Positions 35,109-43,003 of a DNA stretch of 64,000 bases are shown one piece after another. Below the pieces are notes generated by a model. The model made no database searches. It was not told where the DNA came from and saw nothing but the letters and a program-made list of their open reading frames with translations. The stretch comes from Chryseolinea lacunae (lineage in GTDB: Bacteria > Bacteroidota > Bacteroidia > Cytophagales > Cyclobacteriaceae): positions 1-64,000 of the forward strand of contig NZ_JAERRB010000009.1 in assembly GCF_016735595.1 (NCBI RefSeq), in the 5' to 3' direction. Positions within the stretch are counted from its first letter, which is position 1. The number at the start of each line of letters is the position of its first letter. Made by a program: the position numbers and the translations under genes.

Positions 35109-35568
35109 TATGATCGGACGTTTTATTTGCAGAACATTGGGCTTTCAACGGAAAACCGCTGGCTTAGGATGCTTCGATTCGAAAATACTTGGTGAACCGG
35201 CCTGGGCGCCTGGAAGCGGGGATGAATCCTGACGTCAAAAGCGAAACAGTCGTTAGGGTGCTGTTTCAATTCCTGAACACTACTTCAACTGAAACCCGGT
35301 GCGACAAGTTCCGCTTTCGTGTTTTTTTGTTTTGCTCTTATGACCGGCAGCATTCGTTGTGTTGATGTGCGCATGAGATTAGCGCAACATGGTATAGAGA
35401 ATTGAGAAATTAGAATTGGATAGGATTAAACTAATTGGTGACGCATCAACCATTACACGTTCAGGCTATCGATAAACTGAAGCTCTTCCCCCACTTTGTC
35501 AAATACCCAACAACAACCCACCCCAGTCGACGCCGGGCCAGTTTTTTTCTAACAAATCTCACACGGCT
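35109..35568. other. 460-base gap without a recognised gene
   Basis: The stretch between the small frame and prs holds no convincing ORF, tRNA or strong terminator. A T-run (GTTTTTTTGTTTTG) at about 35320-35335 and another at 35540-35548 follow weak stems; the second lies downstream of prs on the minus strand's 5-prime to 3-prime order and is not clearly a terminator. Confidence 0.5.
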
Positions 35569-36504
35569 TTACACCACTTTGTCAAGCGTGCTCAGGCTCT
35601 TGTTGCTGATTAAGTGTTCGATGGCACGCGCCAGAAGATCGGCACAACTCACGATTTCTATCTTGGGATGCTCAATTTTCTCAATAACGGTGTCGGAAAT
35701 ACAGAGTTTCTTTAGCGAAGAGTTCTGAATGTTCTGCAACGCGGGGCCGCTCAACACGCCGTGTGTGCAATAGGCACTCACCGACGAAGCGCCGTGTTCC
35801 ATCAGAATGTCGGCGGCTTTGCAGAGTGTTCCGGCGGTATCCACCAGGTCGTCGACGATGATGATGTTGCGGCCTTTCACCTCTCCTATGATTTCCATGT
35901 GGGCAATCTGGTTGGCTTTGAGGCGCTCTTTGTGAATCACCACCATTTCGGCATCGAGGTGTTTCTTGTATTCGCGGATTCGTTTGATGCCGCCGAAGTC
36001 GGGGCTACACAAACACAGATGTTCGAAGTTTGAGTTTTTTATGTGGTCCACAAACAGGCGAAGCGACGACAGCGGGTCGAGGGGTATCTTATAAAATCCT
36101 TCGATGGCGTTTGTGTGCAGATCGAGGGTGATGATTCGGTCGGCGCCCATCAGCTGGATGATGTCGGCCACCATGCGCGACGAGATGGATGTACGTTGGC
36201 CGTCGCGACGCTCCTGGCGACTGTGGGGCAAGTATGGAAGGATGAGCACCACTTCTTTTGCCGATGACCTGCGGGCCGCGTCAACCGTCATGAGCATTTC
36301 GAAAAAGTGCTCGTAGGGCATGTTCACTTTGGCAATGAGAAACACCATCTGGCCGCGTATGCTTTCGTTGAAGCGCACCGACATTTCGCCGTCCGAGAAC
36401 TTTTCGGATTGCACACAGTGCAGGGGAAGGCCCAGAACGGCGGCGATTTTTTCGCCTAAAGCAACAGCGGTGGAGGTGGTGTAGAGCTTTACAGAATTTT
36501 CCAT
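35569..36504 (-). CDS. prs: ribose-phosphate pyrophosphokinase
   Basis: Makes PRPP from ribose 5-phosphate and ATP for purine, pyrimidine, histidine and NAD synthesis; cytoplasmic. The 311-residue length is usual. VKLYTTSTAVALGEKIA opens the domain; the ATP/flexible-loop region has SRQERRDGQRTSISSRMVAD (about residues 83-102), DLHTNAIEGFY follows, and the PRPP-binding loop is IIVDDLVDTAGTLCKAA (about 211-227). An upstream TTG at 36549 is in frame, but the ATG at 36504 is the better start. The sequence around LPYLPHSRQE shows the usual residues with small lineage-specific changes; it is diverged from E. coli Prs but complete. A second prs copy elsewhere in the genome cannot be excluded. Confidence 0.9.
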   Translation of the reverse strand: MENSVKLYTTSTAVALGEKIAAVLGLPLHCVQSEKFSDGEMSVRFNESIRGQMVFLIAKVNMPYEHFFEMLMTVDAARRSSAKEVVLILPYLPHSRQERRDGQRTSISSRMVADIIQLMGADRIITLDLHTNAIEGFYKIPLDPLSSLRLFVDHIKNSNFEHLCLCSPDFGGIKRIREYKKHLDAEMVVIHKERLKANQIAHMEIIGEVKGRNIIIVDDLVDTAGTLCKAADILMEHGASSVSAYCTHGVLSGPALQNIQNSSLKKLCISDTVIEKIEHPKIEIVSCADLLARAIEHLISNKSLSTLDKVV

Positions 36505-36591
36505 GCGGCTATTTACCAACTTTCCCGACGTCTGTGAAGCGCGATCCAAAAAAAATCATGCGCTCTTCACTCGACGTCGGGAAAATGGTAC

Positions 36592-37704
36592 CTAGGCGTG
36601 ATGGTGTGCGTCGGTTTCCTGGTCTTCGGGCGGCGTTCGTCCACGCCACCACAGGGCCAGCGACGAGCCGGTGATGTTCATCATGGGGCCAAACACGGCG
36701 GCGGCTAAGCCTACCGTGGAAAGCTTGCCCATGGTGAGCGCTATGCCCGATGCCAGACCTCCGTTTTGCAAGCCCACTTCCAGGGCCAGCGTTCGACAGT
36801 CTTTTTCCGACATGCGCAGGCCGCGGCTAATCCAATAGCCCAGCAGGTAGCCCGAGATGTTGTGCATCAGCACCGCCACGATCAACAGCGGGCCAACCAC
36901 CAGCAAGGAATCTCTTCCCGCCGAGGTGATCACCACAATGATGAGCGCGATGCTGATCATAGACACCAACGGCATCACGGCATCTAGCCATGCAAATTTT
37001 CCATGCAGGAAATGGTTAAACAACAACCCGCCGCCAATGGGCAGGATAATGATCTTGGTGATGTCCCACACCATAACCCAGAAGTCGATTTCAACATACT
37101 GGCCTGCCAGCAGGTTCATGAACATGGGGGTGATGAGAGGCGCAAGCAGTGTGGAGATGGCCGTGAGGGTTACGGACAGCGCGAGGTTGGCCCGCGCCAG
37201 ATACGACATCACATTCGACGCCAACCCGTTGGGGCAACTGCCGATGAGGATGATGCCGGCGGCGATCTCGGGCGGGAACGAAAAGATTTGAGTCACCGTC
37301 CAACCTACCAGCGGCATGATGGTGTAGTGACAGAGCACGCCCACGATAACGCCCTTCGGCATTTGCATGACGCGTGCAAAGTCTTTCCAGCTCAACGCCG
37401 TGCCCATGCCAAACATGATGAGCTGCAACAGGGGCACGATGAGTTTCGAAAGTTTGAATCCGCCCACGGTCACAAAGTACTGCGGGTAATACATGGCCAC
37501 GCTCACCGCAGCAAAAATCATGATGGTATACGAATAGCCCTTCAGCAGTGCATAGCCGCGGAAGCCCAGGGCAATCATCACAAAAAATCCCATGAGCAGC
37601 AAGCCTGCATACTGGTGAAGGTCCATCAGCGTGGTGGCGACATAGCCGATGATGAAAAGAATGGCGAGAAAGAAAAACGTCTTCGACGAAAAGAGATTGT
37701 TCAT
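36592..37704 (-). CDS. bile acid:sodium symporter (BASS) family transporter
   Basis: Inner-membrane secondary transporter of 370 residues with about ten transmembrane helices. GIILIGSCPNGLASNVMSYL (about residues 149-168) and ALEVGLQNGGLASGIA (about 315-330) are the two crossover motifs of the BASS fold and include the Na+-site Asn/Glu/Gln residues. Known BASS substrates are bile acids, pantothenate, and pyruvate or other keto acids. Here the gene follows two exported dehydratase/aldolase pairs, so import of a small carboxylic acid, possibly pyruvate, is the attractive inference. The C-terminus is His-rich (DAHHHA). Confidence 0.85.
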   Translation of the reverse strand: MNNLFSSKTFFFLAILFIIGYVATTLMDLHQYAGLLLMGFFVMIALGFRGYALLKGYSYTIMIFAAVSVAMYYPQYFVTVGGFKLSKLIVPLLQLIMFGMGTALSWKDFARVMQMPKGVIVGVLCHYTIMPLVGWTVTQIFSFPPEIAAGIILIGSCPNGLASNVMSYLARANLALSVTLTAISTLLAPLITPMFMNLLAGQYVEIDFWVMVWDITKIIILPIGGGLLFNHFLHGKFAWLDAVMPLVSMISIALIIVVITSAGRDSLLVVGPLLIVAVLMHNISGYLLGYWISRGLRMSEKDCRTLALEVGLQNGGLASGIALTMGKLSTVGLAAAVFGPMMNITGSSLALWWRGRTPPEDQETDAHHHA

Positions 37705-37724
37705 GTGTACTGGCTGTTTAAAGA

Positions 37725-37785
37725 CTTTGCGTCTTCCCTCCTTTTTCGGTGATCACTCATCCGGTTGAAGAGGAAAGACGCAAAG
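37725..37785 (-). other. intercistronic hairpin between dehydratase and transporter genes
   Basis: Bases 37725-37740 and 37770-37785 are 16-base arms complementary at 15 positions, with a 29-base loop. It lies in the 105-base gap between the first enolase-family gene and the BASS gene. It has no T-run on the minus strand, so processing, stabilisation or partial termination are all possible. Confidence 0.55.
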
Positions 37786-37809
37786 ATGTAATGTAAGAAA
37801 TTTAATAAA

Positions 37810-39270
37810 TCAACTCCACAGCCTGTCCCATGAACGGTCTTTGTCCCACTCGGCCGACGACGCGAAATAGCCCGGCATTTCGGGGTCAAGGTGTTTCTTC
37901 ACCACGTCATCATTCAGTTCGATGCCCAGGCCGGGCGAATCCGGAACGTTGGCGTATCCTTTTTCGATCATCGGCTTTTTGGTTTTCACCAGGCTGGTCC
38001 AGTAGTCCACGTCCACCGAGTGGTGTTCGAGGGCCACAAAGTTCTGGGTGGCGGCAGCGCAGTGCACGTTGGCCATAAACGAAATGGGTGTGCCTGCAAA
38101 GTGCATGGCCATGGCCACGCCGCGCTCTTCCGCATAGTCGCCGATCTTCTTGGTTTCCAACAGGCCGCCCGATGTGGCCAGGTCGGGATGCACGAGGTCT
38201 ACGGCGCGTGCGTCGATCAGCTTTATGAATTCTTCTTTCAGATAAATGTCTTCACCCGTCAGCGTTGGTGTTTCGATGGCTTCGGTGATCTGGCGCCATT
38301 GGTCGGTGAACTTCCAGGGGATAAGATCTTCCAGCCAAGCAAGTCTGTATTTTTCTACGGCGCGGCCAAGGCGGATGGCGTTGTTGTGATCGAAGTGACC
38401 GTAGTGGTCGGATGCCAACGGAATTTCGTAGCCAATTTTTTCGCGCACAAACGCGATGCGCTGTGTCATGAGATCAAGGCCTTTGTCGGTGATCTGTACT
38501 TGTGTGAACGGGTGCTCCGTGCCGCCATAGGTCATGGGTTCGTTGGTCCACTGGCGGCCAATATCCCAGTAGTTGCTATTCACCGTTGTGCCTGGTGTGC
38601 CTTTCAGGAGCTCAATGCCAAAGTCCATTTTCATGAAGGTAAATCCTTGTTCCACCATGCGCACGTTCACCTTGTTGGCGAAGTCGGCTTCGTTCTCCCC
38701 TTCGGGGGTGTCGGCATAGAGGCGCACTTTGTCTCTGTATCGTCCGCCCAGCAGCTGGTAGGCCGGCACGTTATAGGCTTTGCCTGCCAGATCCCACAGG
38801 GCCATTTCCACCCCGCACACACCGCCACCCTGGCGTCCGTGAAAGCCAAATTGTTTGATGCGTTTAAAGATCTGCTCCACGCTGCACGGGTTCATGCCCA
38901 TGATGCGGCTTTTCAGAAACATGGCATAGCGCCAGCTGGCACCGTCGCGCACTTCACCCAGGCCCGATATGCCCTGGTTGGTATCGATCCGGATGATGGG
39001 GCAGCGCGCGTGGCCGTTCATGACCACGGCAAAACGCATGTCGGTTATCTTCAGATCGGAAGGCGACGACGCTTTGTTCACCTTGGAGGTGGCTTGCGCG
39101 ATGGTGTCTTCGATGGGACTGAACATGAAACCACCCAGCATAAGGCCACCGGCACCGACTTTCTTCAGGAAGTCGCGGCGGTCGTTGCCCGGGTTTTGTG
39201 CAGCATTCACTTCGGTCACGGGATCTTTTAATCCGAGCCGTTCCAGAAAAGTTTGTGACGGTGTCTTCAT
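37810..39270 (-). CDS. exported enolase-superfamily acid-sugar dehydratase (1)
   Basis: A 486-residue mandelate racemase/muconate lactonizing enzyme family protein. The N-terminus carries a Tat-like signal, DRRDFLKKVGAGGLMLGG (about residues 31-48), so it should be exported folded. Catalytic elements are visible: KMD after TFM (K-x-D), SDHYGHFD (first metal Asp), WLEDLIPW (Glu), TGEDIY (Glu), HPDLATSGGL (Asp of the His/Asp dyad) and MHFAGTPISF (His). Such enzymes dehydrate aldonic acids to 2-keto-3-deoxy acids. The exact substrate is unknown; it is only distantly similar to the second copy at 40596-41879. RraA gene 56 bases upstream; transporter downstream. Confidence 0.88.
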   Translation of the reverse strand: MKTPSQTFLERLGLKDPVTEVNAAQNPGNDRRDFLKKVGAGGLMLGGFMFSPIEDTIAQATSKVNKASSPSDLKITDMRFAVVMNGHARCPIIRIDTNQGISGLGEVRDGASWRYAMFLKSRIMGMNPCSVEQIFKRIKQFGFHGRQGGGVCGVEMALWDLAGKAYNVPAYQLLGGRYRDKVRLYADTPEGENEADFANKVNVRMVEQGFTFMKMDFGIELLKGTPGTTVNSNYWDIGRQWTNEPMTYGGTEHPFTQVQITDKGLDLMTQRIAFVREKIGYEIPLASDHYGHFDHNNAIRLGRAVEKYRLAWLEDLIPWKFTDQWRQITEAIETPTLTGEDIYLKEEFIKLIDARAVDLVHPDLATSGGLLETKKIGDYAEERGVAMAMHFAGTPISFMANVHCAAATQNFVALEHHSVDVDYWTSLVKTKKPMIEKGYANVPDSPGLGIELNDDVVKKHLDPEMPGYFASSAEWDKDRSWDRLWS

Positions 39271-39326
39271 AGTTAGGGGTAGTGAAGGTTTAGTTTGACA
39301 ATTTTTTTAAGGGCGATGCCAGAGCA

Positions 39327-40256
39327 TCACCACGATCTCTTCTTCATGAACTCGTCAAGTTCCTGACGGGTCATGGGCAGTTTGCCGGGGTTTTGATCCA
39401 GCCATTTCAGAAAGTCTTTCTTGATGTCGTCGGTCCACTGCTGGTCGATCTGACCAGGGGTGTATTTTCCTTCGCGCAGGCGCTGATGACCGAACTGATC
39501 GCGCAGTGCGATGAACTCGGCGTTGATCACCACTTCTTCGAGCATGTGGGCCGGTATGAACACAATGCCGCCCTTCTTGGCCAGCACGGCATCGCCGGGC
39601 AACACGGTGACACGGCCAATGCGGATGGGGGTGTTAATGCCGCCCAACATCATCTCCTGGATGTAGGAAGGATCGTAGCCTTTTATCCAGGCGTTGAAGC
39701 CTTCAATTTTCTCCAGCCCCTCCGTGTCGCGCACGGAGCCGTAGAAGATGACGCCGTTTTTGGATTTGGCATAGATGGAATTGCCGAGGTTGTCGCCAAT
39801 AAGTGTGCCGTCCACAATTTTACCATAGCTGTCGGCCACATACACGTCGCCGGGTTTCAGCATATCGATGGGCCACGAGTTGAAGCCACCGATGCGGCCT
39901 TCGGCTTTGCCTTTGTCTTTGATGATCTTGTCGTAGTCGGGGCGGCGCGGCCAGTATTGCACGGTGAGCGCGCGGCCTGTCAGCACCTGTTCGGAGCGCA
40001 GCAGCATCCAGTCGCCTTCAAACTGGTTGTTGTAGCCCGCGTTGCGCAAAATGCCCCACGCTTCTTCCAGCGAAATACCCTTGAGGCGTTCCAGCATTTT
40101 GTCCGACACATTGGGGCGACCATCGGGCAAACGGTCGCCTTTCCATTCGGGCGTGAGCGCGATGATTTGTTCTTTCGACAGGGTGACCACTTGTGCCCAT
40201 GCGGGAAGCGACAGCAGTGAAATTAAAACGACGAGGATGAGTTGGTTAGCTTTCAT
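39327..40256 (-). CDS. exported RraA-family aldolase-like protein (1)
   Basis: A 309-residue protein with a signal peptide (about residues 1-21, MKANQLILVVLISLLSLPAWA) and an RraA/HMG-aldolase fold. The active-site segment GDNLGNS (about 159-165) and GSVRD (Arg and Asp that bind substrate and metal in 4-hydroxy-4-methyl-2-oxoglutarate aldolases) are conserved, so it is probably an enzyme that cleaves a hydroxy-keto acid or decarboxylates a keto acid, and not an RNase E regulator. An N-terminal TPEWKGDRLPDGRP and a C-terminal YTPGQIDQQW are shared with the paralogue at 41921-42874. Export of an RraA protein is unusual. A TTG 24 bases upstream is in frame; the ATG at 40256 is chosen. Confidence 0.85.
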   Translation of the reverse strand: MKANQLILVVLISLLSLPAWAQVVTLSKEQIIALTPEWKGDRLPDGRPNVSDKMLERLKGISLEEAWGILRNAGYNNQFEGDWMLLRSEQVLTGRALTVQYWPRRPDYDKIIKDKGKAEGRIGGFNSWPIDMLKPGDVYVADSYGKIVDGTLIGDNLGNSIYAKSKNGVIFYGSVRDTEGLEKIEGFNAWIKGYDPSYIQEMMLGGINTPIRIGRVTVLPGDAVLAKKGGIVFIPAHMLEEVVINAEFIALRDQFGHQRLREGKYTPGQIDQQWTDDIKKDFLKWLDQNPGKLPMTRQELDEFMKKRSW

Positions 40257-40595
40257 TTTTTTGATGGATCTAGATTTCAAAAAATTTAGGAAGAATAATC
40301 AACGTATGCGGTGCATTGTTACGAGAGGGGTTATAAGGCTACAGTTACGGTCATTATGAAATATGTTTGTCTTCGCACACACCACCGCAAGCTGTATGCG
40401 TCCCTGATGGTTGTTGAAACATCCGCGTATCCATTTTTCCCAGGCAATAACAATTGTCACAACGTGTGTGCGATGTGTCGGTCTACGTTCTTGGTTCTTC
40501 ATAAAAATCTGTTCTTTAGTTTCCTGCAAACACTCAATGTGCTTTCGCACAGCGGAAGAAAACTTGACGTGTTTCTTTCCTGTACGAACGAGGTG
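40257..40595. other. 339-base gap between the two enzyme pairs
   Basis: No gene is seen. The gap is less G+C-rich than the flanking genes and probably carries the promoter for the second half of the cluster (RraA, dehydratase, transporter), but I see no full match to the -33/-7 consensus. The minus-strand TAAATTTTTTG at about 40284 is the nearest -7-like sequence. Confidence 0.5.
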
Positions 40596-41879
40596 TTATT
40601 CAAAAAACGGAACGCCCTTCGTGGCATACTTGCGCATACCTTCTTCGTTGATCTCCACCCCTACGCCGGGTTTCTCAGACAGCGTGATGAATCCGTCCTT
40701 CACCATGGGGCCGTCGAACGTCACGATTTCTTTGAACATGGGATCGGTGTGAAAATAAATCTGCCACTCCAGAATCAGGAAGTTGGGCACGGAGGCACAC
40801 ACATGACACGACGCCATGGCACCGAGATAGGAAGCCACCATATGCGGCGCAAACGGCACGTAATAAAGATTGGCCATGTTGGCAATGCGTTGCCCCTCTC
40901 CCAGCCCACCGGCTTTTTGCAAGTCGGGCATCACAATGTCTACTGCGCCCAGCTCCAGCATGCGGCGGAAGCCGTAGGCGAGGTAGTGATTTTCGCCGGC
41001 GCAAATGGGTGTGCTGGTCGATTCGGTGATGTTGCGATAGGCCTCCACGTTTTCGGCGGGGATGGGTTCTTCCAGCCACATGAGGTTGAGCGGCTCGAAA
41101 CGTTTGGCTATTTGTTGTCCTGTCACGGCGTCGTAGCGGCCGTGCATGTCAACACAGATGTCGATCTTGGGACCAACAGCTTTGCGCACGGCGGCGATCT
41201 GATCGTACATGCGTTGCAATTCTGCAGGGCCGGCCGTCCAGTTGTAGGCGTCGTATTTGTTGGGGTCTTTGGCTTCGTCGATGTCGAACTTCACGGCGGT
41301 GAATCCCATCTTCACGGCTTCCGCGGCGGCTTCGGCAAATTTCTCAGGGGGTGGTGAGTCGGCGCGATACAAGGCGGTGTCGCAATAGACGCGGATGCGG
41401 TCTCTGAATTTTCCGCCGAGCAATTGATATACCGGCACGCCCAGGGCTTTTCCGGCAAGGTCCCACAGCGCACTTTCCACGGCCGACAACACGGCCACAA
41501 ACATGCCCGACTGTGCGCCTTCAAAGAAGCCCGACTTGCGTATGTCTTCGAACAACCGGTTCACGTTGAGCGGACTCTTGCCTTTGATGCGTTCGCCAAA
41601 CATTTTCACCAGGTGATAGGTGCCCGGTGTTGCGTCCACACCTTCGCCACACCCCCAGATACCCTGGTTGGTGTGTATCTTCACAAACAGACTGTGGCCA
41701 TTGCGAATGTAGCCACACTTGATGTCGGTGATTTTCAGATCGGCCGGTGCCGACAACTTCGGTGCGCGATCGACTGCCGTTTCAAGGCCTTTGCCAAAAC
41801 CAGCCAGCGAGGTGAATCCTAACGCACCAGCCAGCGCGCTCTTGGTAATAAAATTTCTACGGGATGATTGATATGCCAT
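40596..41879 (-). CDS. exported enolase-superfamily acid-sugar dehydratase (2)
   Basis: A 427-residue mandelate-racemase subgroup protein with a Tat-like N-terminus (SSRRNFITKSALAGALGFTS, about residues 5-24). Catalytic residues: KFD in TAVKFDID (K-x-D), VDMHGR (metal Asp plus a His two residues on, as in galactonate dehydratase), WLEEPIP (Glu), AGENHY (Glu), MPDLQKAGGL (Asp) and PFAPHM (His). The D-x-H pair suggests an aldonate dehydratase such as a galactonate-type enzyme; substrate not proven. It lies 41 bases downstream of the second RraA gene. Confidence 0.88.
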   Translation of the reverse strand: MAYQSSRRNFITKSALAGALGFTSLAGFGKGLETAVDRAPKLSAPADLKITDIKCGYIRNGHSLFVKIHTNQGIWGCGEGVDATPGTYHLVKMFGERIKGKSPLNVNRLFEDIRKSGFFEGAQSGMFVAVLSAVESALWDLAGKALGVPVYQLLGGKFRDRIRVYCDTALYRADSPPPEKFAEAAAEAVKMGFTAVKFDIDEAKDPNKYDAYNWTAGPAELQRMYDQIAAVRKAVGPKIDICVDMHGRYDAVTGQQIAKRFEPLNLMWLEEPIPAENVEAYRNITESTSTPICAGENHYLAYGFRRMLELGAVDIVMPDLQKAGGLGEGQRIANMANLYYVPFAPHMVASYLGAMASCHVCASVPNFLILEWQIYFHTDPMFKEIVTFDGPMVKDGFITLSEKPGVGVEINEEGMRKYATKGVPFFE

Positions 41880-41920
41880 GTGTGTTCGGAAGGTTAAGCG
41901 TTTTTATTTTTTTATTGATA

Positions 41921-42874
41921 CTACCACGTGCGTGTCTTCAGATACTCCTGCACCTGTTCTTTGGGCACGGGCAATTTGTTGATGTGTTGATTGAGCCATT
42001 GCGAAAAGTCTTTTTCAATTTCATCTGACCACCGGTTATCGATCTGCCCCGGTGTGTATTTCTGCTGACGCAGGCGCTCGTGGCCAAACATGTCGCGCAA
42101 GCGCACGATCTCGGATGTCTTCACCACTTTCTCGGCGAGGTGTGGTGGAATGAAGATCACACCGCCGTCGCGGCCCAGCACCACGTCGCCGGGAAGCACC
42201 ATGGCTTTGCCGATGCGCGTGGGGCGGTTGATACCCACCAATGTGGTGTTGAGGTCGCCGTCGGGATTGTTGAGGTGATGCGACGGATGATAAGTTCTGA
42301 AGAAAGATGTGAACGATTTAATTTCTTTTAGCCCCACGATGTCGCGGATGGCGCCGTCGTAGACAATGCCGTTGCCGCTCTTGGCGAAGATGGAGTTGCC
42401 GAGGTTGTCGCCAATGGTGGGGCCGTCTTCATGGGCACCAAACTGATCCACCACATACACATCGCCCTTCACCAGCATGTCGATGGGCCAGGCGTTTTGC
42501 GATTTGATGCGGCCATCCTGTTCATGTCCCTTTTTGTCGATGACGCGTTGCACGTCGGGGCGGCCGGGCATGAAGGTGGCGGTCAACGCCCGCCCTACCA
42601 GCACGCTGTCGGGATTGATGCACATCCAGCCGTCGTCGTAGTTGTGTTTGTAGTTCTCGCCTTTCAGCACGGCCCACGCTTCTTCGAGCGTGACCAGCTT
42701 CATGCGTTTCAAAATGGCGTCGGGCACTTTGGGTCTTCCGTCGGCAAAGCGTTCGCCTTTCCATTCGGGTGTCAGGAAAAGCAGTTCTTCTTTCGAAATC
42801 TGTTGCGCAAGGCCACTCAGCGATGTGCAACACAAGAGCAGGAGCAGCAGAAAAACGTTTTGCTTGGTTCGCAT
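41921..42874 (-). CDS. exported RraA-family aldolase-like protein (2)
   Basis: A 317-residue paralogue of the protein at 39327-40256, roughly half identical by eye. It has a signal peptide (about residues 1-25, MRTKQNVFLLLLLLCC then TSLSGLAQ) and the same TPEWKGERFADGRP, GDNLGNS, GAIRD and YTPGQIDNRW motifs, including the catalytic Arg-Asp pair. A longer frame from 42997 would place the signal peptide 41 residues inside; the ATG at 42874 is chosen. The duplication of an RraA-dehydratase pair is discussed in the findings. Confidence 0.85.
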   Translation of the reverse strand: MRTKQNVFLLLLLLCCTSLSGLAQQISKEELLFLTPEWKGERFADGRPKVPDAILKRMKLVTLEEAWAVLKGENYKHNYDDGWMCINPDSVLVGRALTATFMPGRPDVQRVIDKKGHEQDGRIKSQNAWPIDMLVKGDVYVVDQFGAHEDGPTIGDNLGNSIFAKSGNGIVYDGAIRDIVGLKEIKSFTSFFRTYHPSHHLNNPDGDLNTTLVGINRPTRIGKAMVLPGDVVLGRDGGVIFIPPHLAEKVVKTSEIVRLRDMFGHERLRQQKYTPGQIDNRWSDEIEKDFSQWLNQHINKLPVPKEQVQEYLKTRTW

Positions 42875-42939
42875 AGGGAAAAGTTTTAGCAGCCGAGGTT
42901 GTCCCCGGTGTTTAGATGAATGAAATACAATCCTTTTTG

Positions 42940-42991
42940 AAAGAAAAAAGTCAGACACCGGCGTCCGTGCTTTCGGCGCACGGTGTCTGAC
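42940..42991 (-). terminator. terminator after susD
   Basis: Eleven-bp perfect arms (42950-42960 with 42981-42991) enclose a 20-base loop. On the minus strand they are followed by CTTTTTTCTTTC. It starts 13 bases after the susD stop (43004) and cuts the SusC/D transcript from the following RraA gene, so that cluster needs its own promoter or read-through. Confidence 0.85.
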
Positions 42992-43003
42992 GTTCAAATT
43001 TTA

